A DNA stretch of 6,419 bases, from assembly GCA_017882025.1 (NCBI GenBank), contig JADGQG010000113.1, positions 1 to 6,419 of the forward strand, read 5' to 3'. The position numbers and the translations under genes were made by a program. Under the pieces are notes generated by a model. That model saw nothing but the letters and a program-made list of their open reading frames with translations. It ran no database searches and was not told the origin of the DNA. Numbering within the stretch: position 1 is the stretch's first letter; every line of letters starts with the position of its first letter. This DNA is from Chloroflexota bacterium (GTDB lineage Bacteria > Chloroflexota > Limnocylindria > Limnocylindrales > CSP1-4). Below, one piece after another: positions 1-5,689 of the stretch.

Positions 1-180
1 GCGCTCGTCGTGGAGATCGATGACCAGCCGGGCGGCTTCGCCGCCACCACGGAGAAGCTTGCCGAGGCGGGCGTGGACATCCACGGCGTCCTGTTCCTCG
101 GGCGGCGGGAGGGCGTCGTGGAGACCGCGTTCACGGTCGACGACGTGGCGCGCGCCCGGCGAGCGCTCGGCCTCGGCTGA
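1..180 (+). CDS. ACT-domain protein, C-terminal fragment (5' end outside window)
   Basis: The first frame is open from base 1 to a TGA at 178-180 and gives 59 residues of the carboxyl end of a protein. The peptide begins ALVVEIDDQPGGFAA and continues TTEKLAEAGVDIHGV, then has a strand (FLGRREGVVETAF) and a final helix (DVARARRALGLG). This is the beta-alpha-beta-beta-alpha order of an ACT domain, with the typical D-x-P-G-x-x-A loop and the 'LAEAGVDI' helix end. ACT domains bind amino acids or other small ligands and usually regulate an enzyme, or occur as small stand-alone tandem-ACT proteins. The gene ends right after this domain, so a small tandem-ACT protein or an enzyme with a C-terminal ACT domain are both possible. 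The substrate cannot be told from this fragment. It converges on the next gene with a 9-bp gap. Confidence 0.75.
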   Translation, partial: ALVVEIDDQPGGFAATTEKLAEAGVDIHGVLFLGRREGVVETAFTVDDVARARRALGLG

Positions 181-189
181 GCGAGCCGA
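173..189. terminator. Short hairpin between convergent stop codons, possible bidirectional terminator
   Basis: TCGGCT at 173-178 pairs with AGCCGA at 184-189 around a 5-nt loop. The hairpin covers the stop codon of the ACT gene and abuts the stop of the minus-strand gene. An alternative, mutually exclusive stem is GGCTGA (175-180) with TCAGCC (190-195). Neither strand has a T-tract after the stem, so it is not a classical intrinsic terminator. The position between convergent genes is the main argument for a role. Confidence 0.3.
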
Positions 190-864
190 TCAGCCCCGGA
201 TCGTCGGCGGCTCCGGCGCCTCGTCCGGGCTGGCCGCCACGAGCGCGCCCCATTCGTGGCGATGGCCCGCCGGCGGCTCGGGCGGCGCCTCGAATGGCGG
301 CAGCGCGTCGCGGGGAGTGTCCAGGCCGAGCACGATTCCGGGGTCGCCCAGCTCGACAGTTCGCGAGGGAACGGCGGCGGCGAGCGCGTCCGCGATCGCC
401 TGCGGCACCAGGTCCGGGGACAGCGAGCGGAGCGCCGGGAGGTGGCCGACCGGGACGAGGATGGGCCAGCCCGGCACGCCCCGGAAGGCCGCCCGGAGGA
501 GCGTCTCGCGGTCCGTGCCGTGCGCCTCGATGAGCGACGTGATGGTCTCCGCGTCCAGCCAGCCCATGCCGGCCGGCCACAGGAGCGCCGCGTCAGTGGC
601 ATCCACCTCCGACCGCGCGAGGTCGATCGCCCGCGCCATCTGCCCCGCAGGTCCCAGATCGATGGCGGCCGGTGCGCCCAGGACGACCGGGGCACCGGCC
701 AGCGCGGCGGCGATCGCGCCGTCCGGGTCCGCCGCGACCACGATCACCGGGAGGGCGCCTCCGGCCCATGCCAGGTCGACCAGGCGGCGCACGTTCGGGG
801 TGCCGTCCACCTCCTGCAGGGCGGAGTCCGGGGATGCAGCCAGGATGCAGGCGGCGACGGTCAC
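190..864 (-). CDS. MobA/MocA-like nucleotidyltransferase-fold protein with degenerate active-site motifs
   Basis: The 224-residue product starts MTVAACILAAS and follows the order of the MobA/MocA-type NTP-transferase fold: a first beta strand with an ILAA turn (residues 7-10), 'GTPNVRRLVDLAWAGG' (21-36), a second strand 'LPVIVVAAD' (38-46), a 'GPAGQMARAID' helix (71-81), a strand 'DAALLWPAGMGWLD' (91-104), 'FRGVPGWPILV' (127-137), and 'GLDTPRDAL' near the end (180-188), which resembles the D-x-D-T-P-x-D box of MocA-like enzymes. Family members move a nucleotide onto molybdopterin or similar acceptors. Here the usual LAAGxSxRMGxxK loop reads AASPDSALQEVDG and the usual G-D-x-P metal site reads PAGMG, so catalysis is doubtful. 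Residues 189-224 are a Pro/Glu-rich tail. I chose the GTG at 864 rather than an ATG at 915 because the family strand begins there and a promoter-like -10 lies in between. It is divergent from typA. Confidence 0.65.
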   Translation of the reverse strand: MTVAACILAASPDSALQEVDGTPNVRRLVDLAWAGGALPVIVVAADPDGAIAAALAGAPVVLGAPAAIDLGPAGQMARAIDLARSEVDATDAALLWPAGMGWLDAETITSLIEAHGTDRETLLRAAFRGVPGWPILVPVGHLPALRSLSPDLVPQAIADALAAAVPSRTVELGDPGIVLGLDTPRDALPPFEAPPEPPAGHRHEWGALVAASPDEAPEPPTIRG

Positions 865-871
865 GCGGGGG

Positions 872-899
872 ATGCTAGCAGGGCTGCGAGGGCGTGCAA
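872..899 (-). promoter_or_regulatory. Predicted promoter of the nucleotidyltransferase-like gene, probably leaderless
   Basis: On the minus strand TTGCAC (899-894) and TAGCAT (877-872) are separated by 16 nt, close to a housekeeping -35/-10 pair. The TAGCAT hexamer ends 7 nt before the GTG start at 864, so transcription would begin at or next to the start codon. No Shine-Dalgarno lies before the GTG. The -35 element overlaps the upstream side of the divergent typA promoter. Confidence 0.45.
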
Positions 900-910
900 C
901 GCACCTGTGC

Positions 911-916
911 GACAAT
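911..916 (+). promoter_or_regulatory. Candidate -10 element of typA
   Basis: GACAAT matches TATAAT at four of six positions and lies 10 nt before the ATG at 927. No good -35 is seen at the expected place (888-893 reads GAGGGC). There is no Shine-Dalgarno before the ATG, so the messenger would be leaderless or have a leader of only a few bases. Confidence 0.35.
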
Positions 917-926
917 CGAGCGGCCC

Positions 927-2888
927 ATGACCGAAGCGAGCCCTCGACCCCGCATGCCCACCGCCACCTCCGCGCCGCCCTCGGCGCCCCCGACTGAGCC
1001 TGCCGCGCTCGCCGTCCGTGCCGACCTGCGCAACGTCGCGATCGTCGCGCATGTCGACCACGGCAAGACGACGCTTGTCGACGCGCTCCTGCGCCAGACC
1101 GGGTCCTTCCGGGCCAACCAGGTCGTCGCCGAGCGCGTGATGGACTCGATGGATCTCGAGCGCGAGAAGGGGATCACGATCCTCGCGAAGCAGACCAACG
1201 TCGACTTCGACGGGATCCACATCAACATCGTGGACACCCCCGGCCACGCCGACTTCGGGGGCGAGGTGGAGCGCTCGCTCAACCTCGTGGACTCGGTGCT
1301 GCTGCTCGTGGATGCGGCGGAAGGGCCGCTGCCGCAGACGCGCTACGTCCTCCAGAAGGCGATGGCGCGCCACCTGCCGGTCGTGGTCGCGGTCAACAAG
1401 ATCGACCGCGGCGATGCGCGCCCTGCCGAGGTGCTCGACGACATCTACGAGCTCTTCATGGACCTCGGCGCGACTGCCCACCAGATCGAGTTCCCGGTCG
1501 TCTACACGAACGCGAAGTCCGGCACCGCAACGCGGGCGCTGGCGGTGCCCGGCACGAGCCTCCGGCCTCTCCTGGAGCTGCTCGTCTCTGTCACGCCGCC
1601 GCCGACGTACCAGCCCGGCCACCCGCTCCAACTCCTGGTGACGAACCTCTCGGCAAACGAGTACGTGGGCCGAATGGCAGTTGGCCGGCTGATGAATGGC
1701 ACGATCCGGGTCGGTCAGCGGATCGTCGTAGTCCGGGAGGACGCGGCCGACTCCAGCGGCGTCGTCGAGCCCGGGCGGACCGTGACGCTCTCCGGCACCG
1801 TGACCGCGCTCCAGACCGCCCACGGGATCGAGCGCGCCGATATCGAGGAGGCTGGCCCGGGCGACATCGTCTCGGTGGCGGGGCTGCCGCAGGTCACGAT
1901 CGGTGACACCCTCACCGATCCGGCCGACCCGCGCCCGCTGCCGCGCCTCGAGGTGGACGAGCCGACGCTACGGATGACGTTCGGCGTCAACACCTCGCCG
2001 CTCTCCGGGCGCGACGGGAAGTTCCTCACCAGCCGCCAGCTCCGGGCACGCCTGGAGAAGGAGATCCTGGGCAACGTCGCGATCCAGTTCTTCGCGACCG
2101 ACTCGGGCGACACGTTCGAGGTGCGCGGCCGCGGGGAGCTCCAGCTCGCCGTCCTCGTCGAGCAGATGCGACGCGAGGGCTTCGAGCTCCAGGTGAGCCG
2201 CCCGGAGGTGATCCTGCGGACGGTTGGCGGGGCGGTGCAGGAGCCCTACGAGCGCATCACGATTGACATCCCGCCCGAGTACATCGGGACGATCCAGACC
2301 GCTCTGGCGGGTCGGAAGGGTCGGCTGGAGCAGATGTCGACCGACGCCGACGGCCGCGTCCGGATGGACTTCGTGCTGCCGATCCGCGGCCTGATCGGCT
2401 ACCGCGGCCAGCTGATGACCGAGACGCGGGGGACGGCGCTCCTCCACCAGATCGGGGAGGGCTACGGCCCGTACGCCGGCGACGTCACGCATCGGACGAA
2501 CGGCGTCCTCGTAGCGGATCGCTCGGGCACCTCGAACGCGTACGGGCTCTTCAACCTCCAGGAGCGCGCGGAGATGCTCATCGGCGCCGGGGCGGACGTC
2601 TACGAGGGGATGGTCGTCGGCGAGAACTCGCGCTCCGGCGACATGGACGTCAACGTGACGAAAGAGAAGAAGCTGACGAACATCCGGACCCACGCCCACG
2701 ACGAGTCGCTTCGGCTCGTCCCGCCGCGGCCGATGACGCTGGAGACTGCCATCGAGTTCATCGGCGACGACGAGCTCGTGGAGGTCACCCCGGGCTCGAT
2801 CCGCCTGCGCAAGCGGCGCCTCTCGCAACATGACCGTCACCGCCAGGCGGGGCGCCGCGAGGATGCGCGCGAAGCGGAGGGGCGGTAG
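927..2888 (+). CDS. typA: TypA/BipA ribosome-associated translational GTPase
   Basis: The product is a complete 653-residue TypA/BipA, a translation-factor GTPase that binds the 70S ribosome and supports ribosome assembly and stress growth. All GTPase motifs are present: G1 AHVDHGKTT (41-49), G2 region EKGITI (80-85), G3 DTPGHAD (103-109), G4 NKID (157-160) and a G5-like TNAKSG (194-199). Family blocks follow: VNTSPLSGRDGKF, GRGELQLAVLVEQMRREG, SRPEVI, RGLIGYRGQ, NLQERAEM, VYEGMVVGENSR, TKEKKLTN, and the closing DDELVEVTP and SIRLRKR (624-630). Length is slightly above the usual ~610 because of a Pro/Ala/Ser-rich N-terminal lead of about 35 residues and a 23-residue charged tail. ATG 927 is preferred because a -10-like element precedes it; GTG 894 would start upstream of that element, and ATG 954 would remove most of the low-complexity lead. 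Single gene, divergent from the nucleotidyltransferase-like gene. Confidence 0.97.
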   Translation: MTEASPRPRMPTATSAPPSAPPTEPAALAVRADLRNVAIVAHVDHGKTTLVDALLRQTGSFRANQVVAERVMDSMDLEREKGITILAKQTNVDFDGIHINIVDTPGHADFGGEVERSLNLVDSVLLLVDAAEGPLPQTRYVLQKAMARHLPVVVAVNKIDRGDARPAEVLDDIYELFMDLGATAHQIEFPVVYTNAKSGTATRALAVPGTSLRPLLELLVSVTPPPTYQPGHPLQLLVTNLSANEYVGRMAVGRLMNGTIRVGQRIVVVREDAADSSGVVEPGRTVTLSGTVTALQTAHGIERADIEEAGPGDIVSVAGLPQVTIGDTLTDPADPRPLPRLEVDEPTLRMTFGVNTSPLSGRDGKFLTSRQLRARLEKEILGNVAIQFFATDSGDTFEVRGRGELQLAVLVEQMRREGFELQVSRPEVILRTVGGAVQEPYERITIDIPPEYIGTIQTALAGRKGRLEQMSTDADGRVRMDFVLPIRGLIGYRGQLMTETRGTALLHQIGEGYGPYAGDVTHRTNGVLVADRSGTSNAYGLFNLQERAEMLIGAGADVYEGMVVGENSRSGDMDVNVTKEKKLTNIRTHAHDESLRLVPPRPMTLETAIEFIGDDELVEVTPGSIRLRKRRLSQHDRHRQAGRREDAREAEGR

Positions 2889-2914
2889 CGACCTAGCGCC
2901 GCAGCTGCCGGGAG

Positions 2915-2950
2915 ACCGCGCGACGGCACCGCGCGACGGCACCGCGCGAC
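2915..2950. repeat. 13-bp tandem repeat, about 2.8 copies
   Basis: The unit ACCGCGCGACGGC occurs at 2915-2927 and 2928-2940 without a mismatch, and its first 10 bases again at 2941-2950. The array fills the middle of the gap between typA and the histidine kinase gene and ends directly at the kinase -10 hexamer. It may be slippage product or a spaced set of binding sites; 13 bp is a little more than one helical turn. Confidence 0.85.
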
Positions 2951-2956
2951 TACCAT
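2951..2956 (+). promoter_or_regulatory. Candidate -10 of the kinase-regulator operon, leaderless type
   Basis: TACCAT fits the TANNNT pattern and ends 6 nt before the ATG at 2963. No Shine-Dalgarno lies in the intervening CAGGTC. The -35 position falls inside the 13-bp tandem repeat and shows no consensus. The same spacing before a start codon is found at the permease gene. Confidence 0.45.
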
Positions 2957-2962
2957 CAGGTC

Positions 2963-4576
2963 ATGGAGCGGTTCAGGTCGACGTCCGTGCGCCGCGTGGC
3001 CGGGGCGGTCGCGGTGATGGTCGTGGCGCTTGCCCTGACGACGCTTGCCGTCGCGGTCCTCGAAGACCGCCTTCGCATCCCGGATGCGTCCGCCACGTAC
3101 CTGCTGGCCGTGGTCGCCATCGCTGTGGTATTCGGCACTCCAGCCGCTCTGGCGACGGCCGTCGGGTCGTTCCTCCTGTACGACTTCCTGTTCGTGTCGC
3201 CGACGGGCGCGTTCATCGTCGCGAACGCGGAGGAGCTGCTGAACCTGTTGCTGCTCCTCGCACTCGGCGTGGTGGTCGGGCAGCTCGCCGGAATGCAGCG
3301 GGACCGGGCCGAGACGGCCGTCCTCCGCGAGCGACAGGCGCGAACCCAATACCAGGTCGGCCGTGAGCTCGCCACGACGATGACCGCCCGCGCGGCCCTG
3401 CCTGCGCTGGTGGAGATCCTGCGGTCGGAGGTCGACGCCACGCGCTCCTGGGTCGGGCTCGGGCCCGAGGTCGCGCAGGAGCGCGTGGTGGCCGACAGCG
3501 GCCCGCCCGGCCGCCCGCCCGGCCGCCCGGCCGCCCCAGCGTCATACGAGCTCCTGCAGCGACGAGCCGTCGACGAGACGACCGCGTGGGTCCGGGTGCA
3601 CGACAAGCGTCTGTCCTCTTCGGAACCGCACGATCCCGTGGGCGTCTGCTTCCGGATCCCGATCACTGCCGCCGGAGTCCCCTTTGGCTCGGTCTGGCTC
3701 GTCCGGCGTCGCAGCATTGGGCCGCCTGGCCGCGGCCATACCCGGGTCCTCGCGGCGGCGGCCGACCAGATCGGGCAGGCGCTGGAACGCGACCGCCTGG
3801 CGGAGGAAGCCACCGGCGCCGAGATCGCCCGGAGGAGCGAGGCGGCGAAGACCGCGCTGCTCGACTCTGTCTCGCACGACCTGCGCACCCCGTTGGCGTC
3901 GATCCGCGCGGCGGCCGGGAGCCTCATGGATCCGAATCTTGCGATCGGCGAGGACGCCCGCCGGGAACGAGCGGCGTCGATCGATGGCCAGGCAGAGCGC
4001 CTCAACCGGCTGGTCACGAACCTCCTTGACATGAGTCGCATCGAAGCGGGCGACCTCCATGCCCGCCTCGAGGTCTTCCCCCTGGAGGATCTTGTTCGGG
4101 CCACCGTGGAGCGAATGGCAGGTCAGCTGGGCGGCCGAGCCGTGTCGATCTCGATGTCGCCAGAGCTTCCGCCGGTCGCCGTGGATGCGATCTTCATGGA
4201 CCAGGTGGTGACCAACCTGCTGGAGAACGCGATACGCCACACGCCGCCCGACGTGTCGATCCGCGTCCTGGGAGCGGTGACGTCGACCGGGACGGTTCGC
4301 CTGCGCGTGGAGGACGGCGGACCGGGCGTGCCCGCGGCCGCGCTCGATCGCGTGTTCGACAAGTTCTACCGTGTCCCGGAGACGCGCGAGCGCTCGCGAC
4401 GTGGGAGCGGGCTTGGCCTCGCGGTGGTCCGCGGGTTCGTCGAGGCGATGGGCGGCCGAGTCACGGCCCGCGCGAGCGACCTCGGAGGGCTCGCCGTGGA
4501 CGTCGAGCTCCAGGTCGTCTCGACTCCGACGCCCCCGGCGGGGCACGACGCGCCCAGACGGGAGGACGCGCCGTGA
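2963..4576 (+). CDS. KdpD-like sensor histidine kinase (DUF4118-GAF-HisKA-HATPase), lacking the KdpD N-terminal domain
   Basis: The 537-residue product is a membrane sensor kinase built like the C-terminal half of KdpD. Four hydrophobic segments (about 12-33, 46-58, 60-78, 91-109) form a DUF4118 module with its conserved stretch 'VVFGTPAALATAVGSFLLYDF' broken by short loops. An Arg-rich segment follows the last helix (QRDRAETAVLRERQAR). A GAF-like region (about 130-280) carries a Pro-Gly-Arg insertion at 180-192. The HisKA box is SVSHDLRTPLASI with phospho-acceptor His305. The ATPase domain has the N box NLLENAIRH (Asn422), G1 DGGPG (451-455), F box FDKFYR and G2 GSGLGL (481-486). Full KdpD proteins are near 900 residues, with a nucleotide-binding KdpD domain and a Usp domain in front; both are absent and the start is clean. 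The gene overlaps the regulator by 4 nt. A K+ or turgor signal is inferred from the family and the downstream permease. Confidence 0.9.
   Translation: MERFRSTSVRRVAGAVAVMVVALALTTLAVAVLEDRLRIPDASATYLLAVVAIAVVFGTPAALATAVGSFLLYDFLFVSPTGAFIVANAEELLNLLLLLALGVVVGQLAGMQRDRAETAVLRERQARTQYQVGRELATTMTARAALPALVEILRSEVDATRSWVGLGPEVAQERVVADSGPPGRPPGRPAAPASYELLQRRAVDETTAWVRVHDKRLSSSEPHDPVGVCFRIPITAAGVPFGSVWLVRRRSIGPPGRGHTRVLAAAADQIGQALERDRLAEEATGAEIARRSEAAKTALLDSVSHDLRTPLASIRAAAGSLMDPNLAIGEDARRERAASIDGQAERLNRLVTNLLDMSRIEAGDLHARLEVFPLEDLVRATVERMAGQLGGRAVSISMSPELPPVAVDAIFMDQVVTNLLENAIRHTPPDVSIRVLGAVTSTGTVRLRVEDGGPGVPAAALDRVFDKFYRVPETRERSRRGSGLGLAVVRGFVEAMGGRVTARASDLGGLAVDVELQVVSTPTPPAGHDAPRREDAP
3502..3540 (+). 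repeat. In-frame GC repeat coding a Pro-Pro-Gly-Arg linker in the kinase
   Basis: The 12-bp unit CCCGCCCGGCCG is present at 3502-3513 and 3514-3525, then decays to 3540. It codes PPGR twice, then PAAPA (residues 181-193). Because the unit is a multiple of three, copy changes keep the frame. It sits in the GAF-like region, probably in a surface loop. Confidence 0.8.
4560..4565 (+). promoter_or_regulatory. Shine-Dalgarno of the response regulator gene
   Basis: GGGAGG lies 7 nt before the GTG at 4573, inside the end of the kinase gene. It supports the GTG as start and shows that internal operon genes use a Shine-Dalgarno, unlike the leaderless-looking first genes. Confidence 0.75.
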
Positions 4577-5301
4577 CACCCGGATTGCCACCCGGCGCCG
4601 CCGTGCTGCTCGTGGAGGACGATCTGGCGACGCGCCGGGAAGTCGCCGCATTCCTGCGTGGCCATGGCTTCAGGGTCGACGAGGCGGGCGACGCGGCAGC
4701 CGCCTGGGACCGTTGGACCGCCCAACGGCCCGACCTGGTCATGCTCGACCTGGGCCTGCCCGACGTCGACGGGACCGTCCTGATCCGCCGCATACGGCGC
4801 GATGCGGCCACTCCGATCCTGGTCCTGTCGGCCCGCGACCGGGAGGCCGAAAAGGTGGCCGCGCTGGAGTCGGGCGCCGACGACTACGTGACGAAGCCAT
4901 TCGGGGCCGCTGAGCTGCTGGCCCGGGTTCGCGCCGTCCTGCGTCGGGCGGCTGGGCCGGCGGCGGAGCCAACGGGCGAGGTCCTCGTGGGCGATCTCCG
5001 GATGGACGTCGCACGTCACGAGGTGACGGTGGCCGGCCGGCCCATCTTGCTGACGCCCCGGGAATTCGAGGTCTTCAAGGTCCTCCTCGTGTCCGCCGGT
5101 CGCCTCGTGACCCACGGCCGGCTGCTTCGAGCGGTGTGGGGAACGGCCTACTCCGATGAGGCTCACTACCTCCACGTCTACGTCAGCCAGATCCGGCGCA
5201 AGATCGCGGCCGCGGATCCGACCGGCGACCTTGCCGGGCTCATCGTGGCGGAGCCGGGTGTCGGATATCGCGTGCGCCTGCCCGACACGGATCGATCCTG
5301 A
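4573..5301 (+). CDS. KdpE-like OmpR-family response regulator
   Basis: The 242-residue product is a two-domain DNA-binding regulator. The receiver (about 10-125) has the acidic pair E15/D16 after VLLV, phospho-acceptor Asp59 in MLDLGLPDVDG, Ser86 in VLSARD, and Lys108 in YVTKPF. The winged-helix output domain (about 138-236) reads LLTPREFEVFKVLL, then LLRAVWG, then HYLHVYVSQIRRKI, and ends EPGVGYRVRLP. The 'LLRAVWG' box followed by 'HYL-x-x-Y' is characteristic of KdpE rather than PhoB or OmpR. It starts at a GTG whose last two bases are shared with the kinase TGA stop, giving translational coupling, so the two proteins are almost certainly partners. Targets are unknown; the permease promoter downstream is the obvious candidate. 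The kdpFABC genes that KdpE usually controls are not in view. Confidence 0.93.
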   Translation: MTPGLPPGAAVLLVEDDLATRREVAAFLRGHGFRVDEAGDAAAAWDRWTAQRPDLVMLDLGLPDVDGTVLIRRIRRDAATPILVLSARDREAEKVAALESGADDYVTKPFGAAELLARVRAVLRRAAGPAAEPTGEVLVGDLRMDVARHEVTVAGRPILLTPREFEVFKVLLVSAGRLVTHGRLLRAVWGTAYSDEAHYLHVYVSQIRRKIAAADPTGDLAGLIVAEPGVGYRVRLPDTDRS

Positions 5302-5313
5302 GCGATCCTTGAG
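5293..5313. repeat. Short tandem repeat at the end of the regulator gene
   Basis: CGATCCTGAG (5293-5302) is followed at once by CGATCCTTGAG (5303-5313), differing by one inserted T. The first copy contains the regulator stop codon. It may be a small local duplication; no terminator structure with a T-tract is seen here. Confidence 0.6.
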
Positions 5314-5340
5314 CGCCGGAGCGACCCCGCAGGAAGGCGG

Positions 5341-5346
5341 TATCTT
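5341..5346 (+). promoter_or_regulatory. Weak -10-like hexamer upstream of the 91-aa gene
   Basis: TATCTT matches TATAAT at four of six positions in a GC-rich gap of 69 nt. It would give a leader of roughly 18 nt before ATG 5371. A competing candidate is CATGCT (5359-5364), which ends 6 nt before the ATG as in the leaderless-type promoters nearby but is a poorer hexamer. Read-through from the regulator gene is equally possible. Confidence 0.25.
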
Positions 5347-5370
5347 GGAGCCCGCCGCCATGCTGGTGAC

Positions 5371-5646
5371 ATGGAACTCGAGGGACGCCGCAACCGGCCG
5401 CGTCCCGCGCCTGGCGTCGGCGGGGCCACGGTCGGCTTCGGATCGGCCTGGAACTGGGAGCTCGAAATCGCAGCCGCGATCGCGATGGTAGCCCGCGATC
5501 CGCGCTATCGCGTCGTGCTGTGCGGCGGCGCCTGGACCGGTGGCGCCCTGGCGGAGCTCGACAAGACTGCCGCCGGCGCCGGCGTCGTCCTCGAGCGGCA
5601 GATCCGACGCGGCGGCGGCTGTGACGTCGAGGTCCGCGCTGCGTGA
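5371..5646 (+). CDS. Small hypothetical protein (91 aa) between regulator and permease
   Basis: I do not recognise this protein. The frame is supported by strong G/C preference at third positions, better than in the overlapping frames, and by its place in a tightly packed run. After a basic, Pro-rich start (residues 3-15), the chain reads as alternating strands and helices: a strand-like 'ATVGFG' (19-24), a helix 'WELEIAAAIAMVARD' (29-43), a strand 'YRVVLCGG' (46-53), a helix 'GALAELDKTAAGAG' (57-70), a strand 'VVLERQI', and a last strand 'CDVEVRA'. This suggests a small cytosolic alpha/beta protein with two cysteines (51 and 84); no membrane segment or signal peptide is seen. It lies 69 nt after the regulator and 42 nt before the permease, in the permease frame but separated by its own TGA. 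A role in the potassium locus is inferred from position only. Confidence 0.6.
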   Translation: MELEGRRNRPRPAPGVGGATVGFGSAWNWELEIAAAIAMVARDPRYRVVLCGGAWTGGALAELDKTAAGAGVVLERQIRRGGGCDVEVRAA

Positions 5647-5677
5647 GTCTGGGACGTCAGGTTCGCGCTGCGTGAGT
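5623..5677 (+). repeat. Imperfect 29/30-bp direct repeat upstream of the permease
   Basis: Copy 1 spans 5623-5648 and copy 2 spans 5653-5677. Both start GACGTC and end in an identical 14-bp core CGCGCTGCGTGAGT (5635-5648 and 5664-5677); copy 2 has one base fewer and one substitution between. Copy 1 contains the stop of the 91-aa gene. Copy 2 supplies the left arm of the palindrome at the permease start. Confidence 0.8.
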
Positions 5678-5689
5678 ACAGTCACGCAG
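5668..5689. promoter_or_regulatory. Palindromic candidate operator over the permease -10 and start
   Basis: CTGCGTGA (5668-5675) and TCACGCAG (5682-5689) are perfect 8-bp inverted arms around the 6-bp spacer GTACAG. The site covers the -10 hexamer and the inferred transcription start, where a bound dimer would block RNA polymerase. A third half-site, TGCGTGA, lies at 5640-5646. OmpR-family regulators normally prefer direct repeats, so a different dimeric repressor could be the binder. Confidence 0.5.
5677..5682 (+). promoter_or_regulatory. Candidate -10 of the permease gene, leaderless type
   Basis: TACAGT fits TANNNT and ends 6 nt before the GTG at 5689, the same spacing as at the kinase gene. 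There is no Shine-Dalgarno before the GTG and no clear -35 (5654-5659 reads ACGTCA), which would fit an activator-dependent promoter. Confidence 0.45.

Noticed and set aside
20..997. Plus-strand frame of 325 codons across the transferase-like gene
   Set aside because: Ser/Arg/Ala-rich low-complexity product running through the ACT gene end and a divergent promoter region; the minus-strand frame has the family pattern.
861..1823. Minus-strand frame of 320 codons opposite typA
   Set aside because: Antisense shadow of a gene with all GTPase motifs; the product shows no recognisable domain.
1968..2942. Minus-strand frame of 324 codons opposite the 3' half of typA
   Set aside because: Same reason: mirror of conserved TypA codons, no domain, no start signal.
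2830..3366. Plus-strand frame of 178 codons bridging typA and the kinase
   Set aside because: Overlaps two recognised genes in another frame and gives an Arg/Gly-rich product with no motif.
5302..5370. Possible ydaO-type c-di-AMP riboswitch or terminator between regulator and small gene
   Set aside because: The gap is 69 nt, too short for that riboswitch, and I see neither its conserved sequence nor a stem followed by a T-tract.
5360..5491. Alternative short frame from ATG 5360 with GGAG 9 nt upstream
   Set aside because: Its third-position composition is much less GC-biased than the frame starting at 5371, and the product is low-complexity and ends soon; it overlaps the better frame.
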